Positions 11,079 to 17,640 of a DNA stretch of 31,957 nucleotides are shown piece after piece. Every line of letters starts with the position of its first letter. The first letter of the stretch is position 1. The notes below the pieces were generated by a model that saw only the letters and a list, made by a program, of their open reading frames with translations, did not search any database and was not told the DNA's origin. This stretch comes from a virus. Made by a program: the position numbers and the translations under genes. The stretch covers positions 1 to 31,957 of IMG/VR virus record IMGVR_UViG_3300025896_000115, one strand, 5' to 3'.

Positions 11079-11936
11079 TTATTTAATTTTACGTAAGTTA
11101 ATCCAATCTTCTAAATTATATTGGGGTTTCCAATTAAGTTTCACCTCGGTATCTGATGGAAACTCTTCACTGGTAAATCTTTCACCTCTTCTTTCAGGAA
11201 TTAATTCCCATTCACCAAACATGTTTGCAACATCTATAATTGTAACATTTATGCCAGATCTTAGGTGCCATTCGTTATTGTCATTTCGATGTGAAGCCTT
11301 AATAAGTCCACTTACAATATCGTTAACGTGTGTAAAATCACGCATTTGGGTTCCTGGCGAAACTACTGTGCATTTTTTACCTTCTATATATTGTCTTTCA
11401 AATATCCCAACAACTGTTGCGTAATCCCCTTTCATAATTTGACCTGGGCCATATACATTAAAGAAGTAACAAATTTCATATTGAAGGTTATACCAATCTC
11501 CGTAATTTTTGATTAGTTCTACCATTTTAGACTTCATCCAAGAATATGGACTTAAGTTCTCATCCTTACCTCCATTTCCAAATTTACTTGAACTTGCTGA
11601 ATAAATAAGTTTTGCATTCCATTTTCTACAAAGTTCTAAAATAATGGGAGTGCCTGCTAAAATTGATTTTTGTACTATTTCAATATCGTTAAATGATTGT
11701 ACTATTCTAGAATATTCTCCAAAATGATATACGATGTCAAAAGATCTGCCTTCTAAGATTTTGGCAGCATCCCATGTATTTCCGTTGTAATAAGTAACTC
11801 CGTCTTGGTGGTTACTTTTTAATCCTGTGAAATAATTATCTAGGGAGAATATTTCCCATGTAGGATTTTCAAGTTTAAGTTGTTTAATTAAATTATGGCC
11901 TACAAATCCGGCGCCTCCTGTAACTAATACTTTCAT
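11079..11936 (-). CDS. NAD-dependent epimerase/dehydratase (extended SDR)
   Basis: A 285-residue extended short-chain dehydrogenase. The Rossmann glycine motif is GGAGFVG at 7-13 and the catalytic Ser cluster is SASSSKFG (113-120). The Tyr-x3-Lys pair is Y131-SWM-K135, followed by the NVYGPGQ substrate loop typical of UDP-sugar 4-epimerases and NDP-sugar dehydratases. It probably modifies a nucleotide sugar, for cell-surface or DNA/virion glycosylation. The exact sugar cannot be told. A TAGATTATAAA motif overlaps the TAG stop of the preceding small gene and may serve as its promoter. Confidence 0.9.
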   Translation of the reverse strand: MKVLVTGGAGFVGHNLIKQLKLENPTWEIFSLDNYFTGLKSNHQDGVTYYNGNTWDAAKILEGRSFDIVYHFGEYSRIVQSFNDIEIVQKSILAGTPIILELCRKWNAKLIYSASSSKFGNGGKDENLSPYSWMKSKMVELIKNYGDWYNLQYEICYFFNVYGPGQIMKGDYATVVGIFERQYIEGKKCTVVSPGTQMRDFTHVNDIVSGLIKASHRNDNNEWHLRSGINVTIIDVANMFGEWELIPERRGERFTSEEFPSDTEVKLNWKPQYNLEDWINLRKIK

Positions 11937-11954
11937 GTGACTGTGTTTTATAAT

Positions 11955-12152
11955 CTATTTATTATCGTTATTTTGAGTCATTATATGGTGTATAAAAAAT
12001 CCTAAGTATATTGGCCAAAATAAAATTACAAATAATGTTTCAATAAAATTAAATCTTAAATTTTTATCTCCACCATTACTTATTAATTGTTCGGTACCTA
12101 ATGTTACTATAAATCCATATATAAATCCTATTATGATATAAGTAGTAATCAT
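11955..12152 (-). CDS. Small membrane protein, 65 residues
   Basis: Two predicted membrane helices: residues 2-22 (ITTYIIIGFIYGFIVTLG) and about 37-57 (FIETLFVILFWPIYLGFFIHH), joined by a basic loop with NGGDKN. Not recognised; size and topology would suit a holin-like or membrane-modifying protein, without further support. It ends in TAG, whose readthrough would run in frame into the epimerase. Confidence 0.6.
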   Translation of the reverse strand: MITTYIIIGFIYGFIVTLGTEQLISNGGDKNLRFNFIETLFVILFWPIYLGFFIHHIMTQNNDNK

Positions 12153-12159
12153 ATTTAAT

Positions 12160-12531
12160 TTATTTAATTATTAATTCAAATCCTTTTTCATTAATTCTTT
12201 CTATTATAAGGGTACGATCTCTCTGTGTTTCAACATAGTTATTCATTAATTCAGGAGGAACACCTTCCCATGCGTCTGCCCAATCACTCACGTTAAACCC
12301 ACGATAAAGAGCTTCCCATCTTAGGTTATTATATCGTTCTAATAAATATTCTAACTTATCATAAAAGAATTTAACATGGCCTGTTCCTAGTGTAAATTCC
12401 TTAGGTTGGCCATCCATATTATATCTTCCAGACTTTATTACATTTGGAATTCTTTTGATTTCTCTAAGCTCAGCCAATAATAATTTATCTGGTAGTTCTT
12501 TTGCGTTTATTCCTGTATTAATTCGTGTCAT
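12160..12531 (-). CDS. denV: Pyrimidine-dimer DNA glycosylase (endonuclease V)
   Basis: A 123-residue homologue of T4 endonuclease V. The N-terminus MTRINTGINAKELPDKLLLAELREIKR matches the T4 enzyme, including Thr2, whose alpha-amino group is the nucleophile, and the catalytic Glu (E24, Glu23 of the processed T4 protein). The core GTGHVKFFYDKLEYLLERY is nearly identical in type. It cuts the glycosidic bond at UV dimers and nicks the abasic site. It is about 15 residues shorter than T4 DenV and lacks the aromatic C-terminal WYKYY segment involved in dimer binding, so its specificity may differ. Confidence 0.95.
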   Translation of the reverse strand: MTRINTGINAKELPDKLLLAELREIKRIPNVIKSGRYNMDGQPKEFTLGTGHVKFFYDKLEYLLERYNNLRWEALYRGFNVSDWADAWEGVPPELMNNYVETQRDRTLIIERINEKGFELIIK

Positions 12532-12532
12532 A

Positions 12533-12982
12533 TTAAAATGGGCCTTCAGCTACTTGAAAACAAGAAATGCCATTATCTCTCCACATTTTAACTACCTTAT
12601 CTCTATCATCAAAAACACACATAACATCATGCCCATCTTGGATTAAATCATCTAGCCAAAGTTTCTTTAATTTATCGTCTGGCGTAAAACTACCATTTTT
12701 TCTCATTTTCATGAAATCTGGTCTAATTCCATGTTGATCTAACCAGATCTTTGTGGCATCTCGACTAATATCATCTCTACCACTAAATATTCCAACAATA
12801 AAGCCAGATGATTTAAGAGCTTTGAAGGATTCAATTACGGGTGCATTTGGAAGATCTAATGGAATATTCAATGGATCAAAGAATGTTTTCCAATTTATTT
12901 TACCATCTGCCTTTGTAGCTTTAGTTCTTCTAGCATCAATAAGAGCTAGTGTTCCATCAAGATCGAAGATTACTGTTTTCAT
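12533..12982 (-). CDS. HAD phosphatase, PseT-like polynucleotide 3'-phosphatase domain
   Basis: A 149-residue HAD-family protein. Motif I is DLDGT (7-11), the downstream Ser is in IFSGRDD (motif II region), and the C-terminal VFDDRDKVVKMWRDNGISCFQVAEG closely follows the phosphatase domain of T4 polynucleotide kinase/phosphatase. The 5'-kinase P-loop domain is absent, so this is the 3'-phosphatase half alone. It would turn 2',3'-cyclic or 3'-phosphate RNA ends into 3'-OH. With the RNA ligase about 900 bp upstream, it forms part of an RNA-repair set. Its stop lies 2 bp from denV. Confidence 0.87.
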   Translation of the reverse strand: MKTVIFDLDGTLALIDARRTKATKADGKINWKTFFDPLNIPLDLPNAPVIESFKALKSSGFIVGIFSGRDDISRDATKIWLDQHGIRPDFMKMRKNGSFTPDDKLKKLWLDDLIQDGHDVMCVFDDRDKVVKMWRDNGISCFQVAEGPF

Positions 12983-13203
12983 TATTTACCTTTACTTGAA
13001 GTTGAAGTTCCTTTAAATAGGATTGAAAATAAGAAGTTTAATCCTAGCGCTTGCCAAAATGTGATTGGGTGAACTCCATCAACTGCACCAATTAAACATC
13101 CATTCCATAATAATTGTACTGGCCATGCAAATAATATTGCAGCCACTATTAATAATGCTATCCCAGCAAAGATTAATCCGATTCCTGTAGTTAACTTTTC
13201 CAT
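12982..13203 (-). CDS. Small membrane protein, 73 residues
   Basis: Two hydrophobic helices, residues 7-30 (GIGLIFAGIALLIVAAILFAWP) and about 45-65 (PITFWQALGLNFLFSILF), then a short basic tail (KGTSTSSKGK). The topology is that of a two-helix inner-membrane protein. It overlaps the phosphatase start by one base, so translation is coupled. No family recognised. Confidence 0.65.
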   Translation of the reverse strand: MEKLTTGIGLIFAGIALLIVAAILFAWPVQLLWNGCLIGAVDGVHPITFWQALGLNFLFSILFKGTSTSSKGK

Positions 13204-13205
13204 AA

Positions 13206-13346
13206 TTATTCGTTTATTTGTATTGTTAAATATGTTAATGTTTCAGTTTGTTTAATTTCTCCAGTGGCAACAAGCGAATTTACGCTTTCAATTCCATTTA
13301 AATGTGCTAATAGATTTAACGTTTCTGCCATGTAAATTACTTTCAT
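13206..13346 (-). CDS. Small protein of 46 residues
   Basis: ATG 13346 to TAA 13206. The product begins MKVIYMAETLNLLAHLNG and ends TLTYLTIQINE, with a helix then beta-like pattern. It is the first gene after promoter module C and lies 2 bp before the next gene's ATG, as expected for a real operon member. Not recognised. Confidence 0.5.
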   Translation of the reverse strand: MKVIYMAETLNLLAHLNGIESVNSLVATGEIKQTETLTYLTIQINE

Positions 13347-13360
13347 ATTTTATTTGTTTT

Positions 13361-13414
13361 TAATTATAATGTAAATATAACTATAATATTTGATATAAAA
13401 AAATAAAGTTATTA
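13361..13414 (-). promoter_or_regulatory. Host-type promoter module, copy C (short)
   Basis: It repeats the core of modules A and B (ATATCAAATATTATAG-TTATATTTACATTATAATTA) and the outer GTTAATAA, but lacks the AAAAAAGTTTT and TTTGAAAATAAATGC blocks. Confidence 0.6.
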
Positions 13415-13561
13415 ACAATCCTTAGATCTTCCTTTATGCTTTACTTTTTTAAAATATTTCTTTTTATTTCGATATGGTGCTGGTACCTTTAATGCATCAA
13501 ACCATTCCTCTAATGTAAAGTTAATTTTTGTTAATTTCCGGTTTTTTCCATTCTTTTCCAT
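13412..13561 (-). CDS. Small basic protein, 49 residues
   Basis: The start at ATG 13561 is preceded by GGGAGGAAG, one of the few Shine-Dalgarno-like sites here; the frame is open to 13597. The product is strongly basic in its second half (RNKKKYFKKVKHKGRSK) with a helical TLEEWFDALKVP before it. It overlaps the preceding gene's 3' end by 41 bp. It could bind nucleic acid, judged only from charge. Confidence 0.45.
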   Translation of the reverse strand: MEKNGKNRKLTKINFTLEEWFDALKVPAPYRNKKKYFKKVKHKGRSKDC

Positions 13562-13841
13562 AAACTTCCTCCCATTGTTTTCTATATTGTCGAACATTAA
13601 TCATTTTTATTGTCCTTTGCCAGTATTCGGTTTCATACCATATTGTAACGTGCAGGACTATTGTTGAAGGTGGAACATAATTTACCTTTGCCCATTTGAA
13701 GAGTGCTTTAATATTGCCCTTTTGTCTCATTTTTTTTGCAAAGGTTGGGAAATCACACTCCCATATTTGGGGATGGTTATGCAGTATTGCAGAACTACCC
13801 ATCCCGGTATATCCTATATTGTATGCTATTACATGTTTCAT
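13521..13841 (-). CDS. Hypothetical protein, 106 residues
   Basis: Starts at ATG 13841, overlapping the RNA-ligase stop (ATGA-type junction). It carries AILHNHPQIWECDFPTFAKKMRQKG and several Trp/Tyr residues; 'NHPQIW' and 'ILHNHP' recall His/Asn metal- or nucleotide-binding loops but match no family I know. The C-terminus is basic. Coupling to the ligase hints at a shared role in RNA repair. That is inference only. Confidence 0.62.
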   Translation of the reverse strand: MKHVIAYNIGYTGMGSSAILHNHPQIWECDFPTFAKKMRQKGNIKALFKWAKVNYVPPSTIVLHVTIWYETEYWQRTIKMINVRQYRKQWEEVYGKEWKKPEINKN

Positions 13842-14965
13842 TAGTGAGAATCTCCAACATTATTTTTCTCTCCAAATATCAAATACTCTGGATTAATTAC
13901 CTTTGCAACCTTTTGTCTTTCTCCAGTTTCATGCTTAATTACGATTCCTTCATGTGGAACTTTAGTACCATCAATAAAATTATTAAATGTAAGTTTGTCT
14001 TGAATTTCTTGATTCCATAAACCTTCGTATAACACAGTAACATGTGGAAGTTCTAGAACATCTTCAACAATGCACTCTGTCATTTCAGGGTCCATATATT
14101 TTCCATTTATTGTTAAATCAAATGCAGCAAATCGAGTGTCTTTTAAACCATATTCATAATTCTTTTGAATTCCAGCACCATAAATTTCACCATAAAGAAC
14201 AAAACCTACTCCAATTTCTTCAACTGTTTTTGATTTTACAGCGTACCATAGTTTTTCTTTGATATTATATTCATCTGCTGAAGTTCTCCAAACATCTGTT
14301 GAATAAAATCCTTGAGAATCACTTCCCTTTTCAACATTATGAGATCCATAAATATATTCATAATTAATCCACTCATCTGTTAATCCAAAGAATTTCTTTA
14401 ACTTGTCGAAAAATGATAATTTATTCTTGCGAATAATTCCAAATCTAGCATTAGTTCCATGTAATTTTCTGGTGATTTGTACATTATCTTCTTCAGTAAA
14501 TAACCCAGTCACATTTTTTAAGTTTGGAAACTTATAATAAACATGGAAGTTTGGATTAGATTGATAACGAATCTTTTTACCATTAGACAATTGTATTTGT
14601 TTAACAGGTGGTTCAAATTTAGTAATACCTAATTCTTCCATTAAATCTCTACCTTCTCTAATACTTGAAGATTTGATATAGATTATAGGAATAATTAAAC
14701 ACTCAGAGTATACTCCTCTTAACTTTACAGTACGTACCCTAGTGCCTTTGCGTAAGTAATTAGTAACTCCCATTTTTTCAGAAAGTTCCTCTGGAATAAC
14801 AGCATCTGTGGTTGCAATGGCAACCAATGATCCTTCATTAAATTCACCTTTTTTGGTGATTGCATTCCAACCTCCTACTATTACTAATTCGATGTTATCA
14901 GCACCTTCTATTTTTTTAATTTCGGTAATTTGCCCTACATAGCAAACTGAATTTTGATTTTCCAT
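13841..14965 (-). CDS. RNA ligase, DRB0094 (Deinococcus Rnl) type
   Basis: A 374-residue protein. The N-terminal OB-like domain (about 1-110, beginning with CYVGQITEIKKIEGADNIELV) precedes the nucleotidyltransferase core. Motif I is K167-LHGTN (K167 the adenylated lysine), motif III FVLYGEIYGAG around 255-265, motif IV EGIVIK at 339-344 and motif V KVAK at 352-355. This order is that of the DraRnl/Rnl5 family, which seals nicked duplexes with a 3'-OH RNA strand. Together with the 3'-phosphatase at 12533 it could mend cleaved tRNAs or other RNAs. Confidence 0.92.
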   Translation of the reverse strand: MENQNSVCYVGQITEIKKIEGADNIELVIVGGWNAITKKGEFNEGSLVAIATTDAVIPEELSEKMGVTNYLRKGTRVRTVKLRGVYSECLIIPIIYIKSSSIREGRDLMEELGITKFEPPVKQIQLSNGKKIRYQSNPNFHVYYKFPNLKNVTGLFTEEDNVQITRKLHGTNARFGIIRKNKLSFFDKLKKFFGLTDEWINYEYIYGSHNVEKGSDSQGFYSTDVWRTSADEYNIKEKLWYAVKSKTVEEIGVGFVLYGEIYGAGIQKNYEYGLKDTRFAAFDLTINGKYMDPEMTECIVEDVLELPHVTVLYEGLWNQEIQDKLTFNNFIDGTKVPHEGIVIKHETGERQKVAKVINPEYLIFGEKNNVGDSH

Positions 14966-14971
14966 ATGTTT

Positions 14972-15211
14972 TTATTTTATTACTTTAATGGTGTCATGTA
15001 TTGTGTCAATTCTAATTCCGGTGCCTTTTTTAGAACCAACTACGTCTATTACTACGTATCTAGTTCTCTTACTTAAAAATTCAACTTCATTTTTTAATGA
15101 AGTAATATGCAAGTATTGTGAAACTATTATAATTCCCAAAAATGATATAACAACATATGGAACTATTTTCGTTAATAAAAATTCTTTAAAATTATTTAAT
15201 TTTACTCCCAT
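14972..15211 (-). CDS. Membrane-anchored small protein, 79 residues
   Basis: One membrane helix at about residues 16-34 (IVPYVVISFLGIIIVSQYL), then a short coiled coil (SLKNEVEFLSKRT) and a beta-rich tail with VIDVVGSKKGTGIRIDTIHD. It probably has a cytoplasmic N-terminus and external tail, like spanin-type or periplasm-facing phage proteins, though no lipobox is seen. It overlaps the upstream gene by 10 bp and ends 7 bp before the ligase ATG. Confidence 0.62.
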   Translation of the reverse strand: MGVKLNNFKEFLLTKIVPYVVISFLGIIIVSQYLHITSLKNEVEFLSKRTRYVVIDVVGSKKGTGIRIDTIHDTIKVIK

Positions 15212-15600
15212 ATTAATTCATATTTAGTTAATGTATCTCTTCTCTCTTCTTTGTTAATTCCTATCAAATAGTTCTTAACATTTTTAACAATTAGTTTACT
15301 ATAGAAAGTACCAATATATGATAGCGTTACTTTTTTCTTTTTAGAAACTATATTTGTTAAATTGATTTTCTCATTCTTAATTTCACTAATTGCTGCTAAA
15401 ATCTGTGACTTATATCCGGAATTTCCTTGAACTAGATTAATAATCTTAGTTGATAATATTCCATTGACAACAATTCTGATTTGATGAGGTTTCTTACCTT
15501 TTAGATATGTTATTAAATACTCTTCATATCCAATATGCTTAAACCCTTCATCTGTTTTTTCATATTTTGCAACTTTAAAAATGTTTTCCATATATTCCAT
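15202..15600 (-). CDS. Hypothetical protein, 132 residues
   Basis: Basic, beta/alpha-like protein with KGKKPHQIRIVVNGILSTKIINLVQGNSGYKSQILAAISEIKNEKINL; the 'QGNSGYKSQI' loop is notable but unassigned. The start could be ATG 15600 or ATG 15591 (MENIF); nothing in the leader decides. Its 3' end overlaps the membrane-protein gene. Not recognised. Confidence 0.62.
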   Translation of the reverse strand: MEYMENIFKVAKYEKTDEGFKHIGYEEYLITYLKGKKPHQIRIVVNGILSTKIINLVQGNSGYKSQILAAISEIKNEKINLTNIVSKKKKVTLSYIGTFYSKLIVKNVKNYLIGINKEERRDTLTKYELIWE

Positions 15601-15603
15601 ATA

Positions 15604-16182
15604 TTACTTTTTAAAATACCATGTCGCGAATTTTTCATCCGTGATATTAACTCTATATCCTTTTTCATTTGCAAATTCGCTAACAGCAGAATTTACACCA
15701 TACTTTCCAATATATAAATCTCCATAATAAACATCGATATTCTTATCATCATCGGGCGTAAAATTATCCAACCAATCATGTCCTGAAAATAATCCACCTT
15801 TTTTTAATTTGGGCCACTAACATTCGAGGTCTTTTTTAATTTCAAGATAAGAATGATTTCCATCGATATAGATAAAATCAAAATATTCATCAGTAAAAAA
15901 TTTTGAAGCAATTTCTGATTTGTTTTTTACTACTAAAACTCTGTTTTCAAACTCTTTAATATTTTGTTTAAATTCTAAAAATATACTGTTGAAATCTTTA
16001 AAGTTACATGGTTCATTATATACATGAATGTCTTGTTTATCCCAATAATCCACACATACTAAATCACCATCCCATTGTTTTAAAATATTAATAGCATGTT
16101 CACCGTGCTCAACACCAATCTCAACTCCAATTTTATATCCATTCTTTTTTAAGAATAAGGGTAATTCGTCTCTATGTTTCAT
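15604..16182 (-). pseudogene. Class I SAM methyltransferase interrupted by in-frame TAG
   Basis: The frame from ATG 16182 to TAA 15604 encodes a 'methyltransferase 24'-type protein: GVEIGVEHGEHAINIL (SAM loop), then FDFIYIDGNHSYLEIKKDLEC. There TAG (15817-15819) replaces the first Trp of the family's usual 'WWPKLKxGGxxxGHD'. Past the TAG the frame continues WPKLKKGGLFSGHDWLDNF and ends after 70 more residues with the family's NSAVSEFANEKGY segment. A single TGG-to-TAG change explains it. It may be a fresh nonsense mutation, readthrough, or a sequencing error. TAG also ends the terminase gene, so general recoding is not supported. Confidence 0.8.
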
Positions 16183-16209
16183 CGACTTTATACTTTTTTT
16201 GTATTATTA

Positions 16210-16299
16210 TTATATTGTTCTAAGTAACATTTCCATTGTTAATACTCCTGATGCATACATTTGATTTAATTCTTCGTCTGTATAAGTTCCGTTTGCCAT
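16210..16299 (-). CDS. Mini-protein of 29 residues
   Basis: ATG 16299 to TAA 16210. The product MANGTYTDEELNQMYASGVL continues TMEMLLRTI. 'EELNQMYASGVLTMEMLLRT' resembles the helix-turn-helix-like unit 'LKNEGIISNMEAITLLRND' in the protein at 16966-17298. It has its own host-type -7 box upstream (TTATATTTACAT at about 16320). Confidence 0.45.
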   Translation of the reverse strand: MANGTYTDEELNQMYASGVLTMEMLLRTI

Positions 16300-16318
16300 G
16301 GTGTATTTGTTTAAATTT

Positions 16319-16332
16319 GATATGTAAATATA
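16319..16332 (-). promoter_or_regulatory. Host-type -7 promoter box
   Basis: The minus strand reads GATTATATTTACAT, matching TAnnTTTR, about 20-30 nt before the 29-residue ORF and after the nuclease gene. Confidence 0.45.
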
Positions 16333-16358
16333 ATCAATTCGGGTGAGATAAAAAACTT

Positions 16359-16976
16359 TTAGTACTTTTTTATTAAATATTTTTCATAGTTTTCTTTAAC
16401 TGATTCATTTGGAAAATAATACGATTTAAATAATTTTCCATTTAGTGTAATTATTTTAGTAAATCCTGTTGGAATCATAGCACCTGCAGTTCCTCTGATT
16501 GAACGTGAGAAATCAACCAATATTCTAATAGTTACTATGTTATTTATCGCAAGTTCCTTCTCGTATGCTTCAAGTTCCTTCCAGGCACCCCTATTTAAGT
16601 CCTGGTGCTGTAATGCGCAATTGACATATGAAAATGTTTGTTTTAAACTCTGAAGATTACAATTAAAATCTCCAGCAGGTGCCATGTGACCTTTATCCCA
16701 TACATTTTTATAATAATCTTTATAGTCAGATGTATGAATATTTTTCTCTATATAAAAATCCATACCTCCTCTGCTATAATAACCTTTTGAATTTTTGTTA
16801 CATTGAACTTTATAATCTATTTCCAAAGGTTGTTCAAATTCCTGCGAATATACTATATGATATATTGGTGTTTTAATATCAAGGTTAGGCAGGTTTTTAT
16901 TAAATGCTAAAAAAAGACATGCTAACAATAATGCCAACATGCCTATTAAAACCTTTTTCATAGATTTATTTTTCAC
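16359..16976 (-). CDS. Exported DNA/RNA non-specific endonuclease (NUC family)
   Basis: A 205-residue protein. The N-terminus MKNKSMKKVLIGMLALLLACLFLAF is a signal peptide or membrane anchor; an LLAC tetrad near residue 17-20 could act as a lipobox. The nuclease core has DKGHMAPAGDF (94-104), the D(R/K)GH motif with the catalytic His97, and the metal-binding Asn region LNRGAWKELE (127-136). Enzymes of this beta-beta-alpha-metal family cut DNA and RNA in the periplasm or outside. In a phage it could degrade competitor or host DNA at the envelope. It overlaps the preceding gene by 11 bp. Confidence 0.85.
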   Translation of the reverse strand: MKNKSMKKVLIGMLALLLACLFLAFNKNLPNLDIKTPIYHIVYSQEFEQPLEIDYKVQCNKNSKGYYSRGGMDFYIEKNIHTSDYKDYYKNVWDKGHMAPAGDFNCNLQSLKQTFSYVNCALQHQDLNRGAWKELEAYEKELAINNIVTIRILVDFSRSIRGTAGAMIPTGFTKIITLNGKLFKSYYFPNESVKENYEKYLIKKY

Positions 16977-17298
16977 TATGGCTTTGATTCATTGCCAATG
17001 GATCTGCAGTATAGGTAACTGTCCATGGTGGACTTGTATATGGCGTATTTAAATCAATCCATGGATTTGGATATGTCAATGGCATAATAGGTATGGTTTG
17101 GTTTGGTACTCCAAATGGAAATGATAAAGTTTCATCATTTCTTAATAATGTAATTGCTTCCATATTGGAAATAATACCCTCATTCTTTAAATCTGAGATA
17201 TAATCTACCTTATTTGTTCCATTATTTAGAAGAGCATCGGCTGTTTTTATTGTAATATGGCCTTCGTTAAGAAGTCTTTCTATTATATTATTTTTCAT
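16966..17298 (-). CDS. Hypothetical protein with two short helical repeats
   Basis: A 110-residue protein. Two related helical units occupy the first half: ERLLNEGHITIKTADALLNN (about 7-26) and DLKNEGIISNMEAITLLRND (about 36-55). They follow the pattern L-x-x-x-G-x-I-x-x-x-(E/D)-A-x-x-L-L of SHOCT-like short helical domains. The C-terminus is proline- and tyrosine-rich (PLTYPNPWIDLNTPYTSPPW). It overlaps both the thioredoxin stop and the nuclease start, so all three genes are coupled. Confidence 0.65.
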   Translation of the reverse strand: MKNNIIERLLNEGHITIKTADALLNNGTNKVDYISDLKNEGIISNMEAITLLRNDETLSFPFGVPNQTIPIMPLTYPNPWIDLNTPYTSPPWTVTYTADPLAMNQSHSEK

Positions 17299-17542
17299 AT
17301 TCTTTTATTTTATCTAAGTAAAAGTTTGTATCTTTAGCACCAACAAATCTTTCAAGTTCTTTGTTTTCTGAATCTACTAAAATAACAGTTGGAACATTTC
17401 TAATTCCATATTGTGTTGCTATTTCCATATTTTCATCAACATTGTATTTTTCAACAATAACCTGTTCTGCCACTAATTCCATTTTAGGTGCTAACATCTT
17501 GCAAGGACCACACCATGGAGCACTAAAGTAAATATATTTCAT
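17288..17542 (-). CDS. Thioredoxin
   Basis: An 84-residue thioredoxin. The active site is WCGPC at 10-14 (C11, C14), the Asp of the NVDEN segment lies at about 40, and the cis-proline loop is NVPTV (about 54-58). It is shorter than E. coli TrxA (109), lacking the first strand and helix, as phage and glutaredoxin-size thioredoxins do. It can supply electrons to ribonucleotide reductase or keep proteins reduced. First gene after the tape-measure terminator, with a TATAAATT sequence upstream. Confidence 0.93.
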   Translation of the reverse strand: MKYIYFSAPWCGPCKMLAPKMELVAEQVIVEKYNVDENMEIATQYGIRNVPTVILVDSENKELERFVGAKDTNFYLDKIKEYEK

Positions 17543-17593
17543 AATTGATTATTTTAATTTATAGTTATATTAAATGGGTTAAATTTGTTTCAT

Positions 17594-17622
17594 AAAAAAA
17601 CCCAGACGTGTCTGGGTTTTTT
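17594..17622 (-). terminator. Rho-independent terminator
   Basis: Palindrome AAAAAACCCAGA-CGTG-TCTGGGTTTTTT. It works in either direction and here ends the tail operon after the tape measure gene. Confidence 0.92.
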
Positions 17623-17640
17623 ATAATATAATAATGAATA

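Noticed and set aside
11936-11957. Fusion of the 65-residue membrane protein to the epimerase by TAG readthrough
   Set aside because: In frame by chance over 21 bp; the epimerase has a normal Rossmann start at its own ATG and the terminase also ends in TAG.
15817-16182. Stand-alone 121-residue methyltransferase ending at TAG
   Set aside because: Homology continues in frame past the TAG to 15604, so the short form is a truncated product, not the natural gene.
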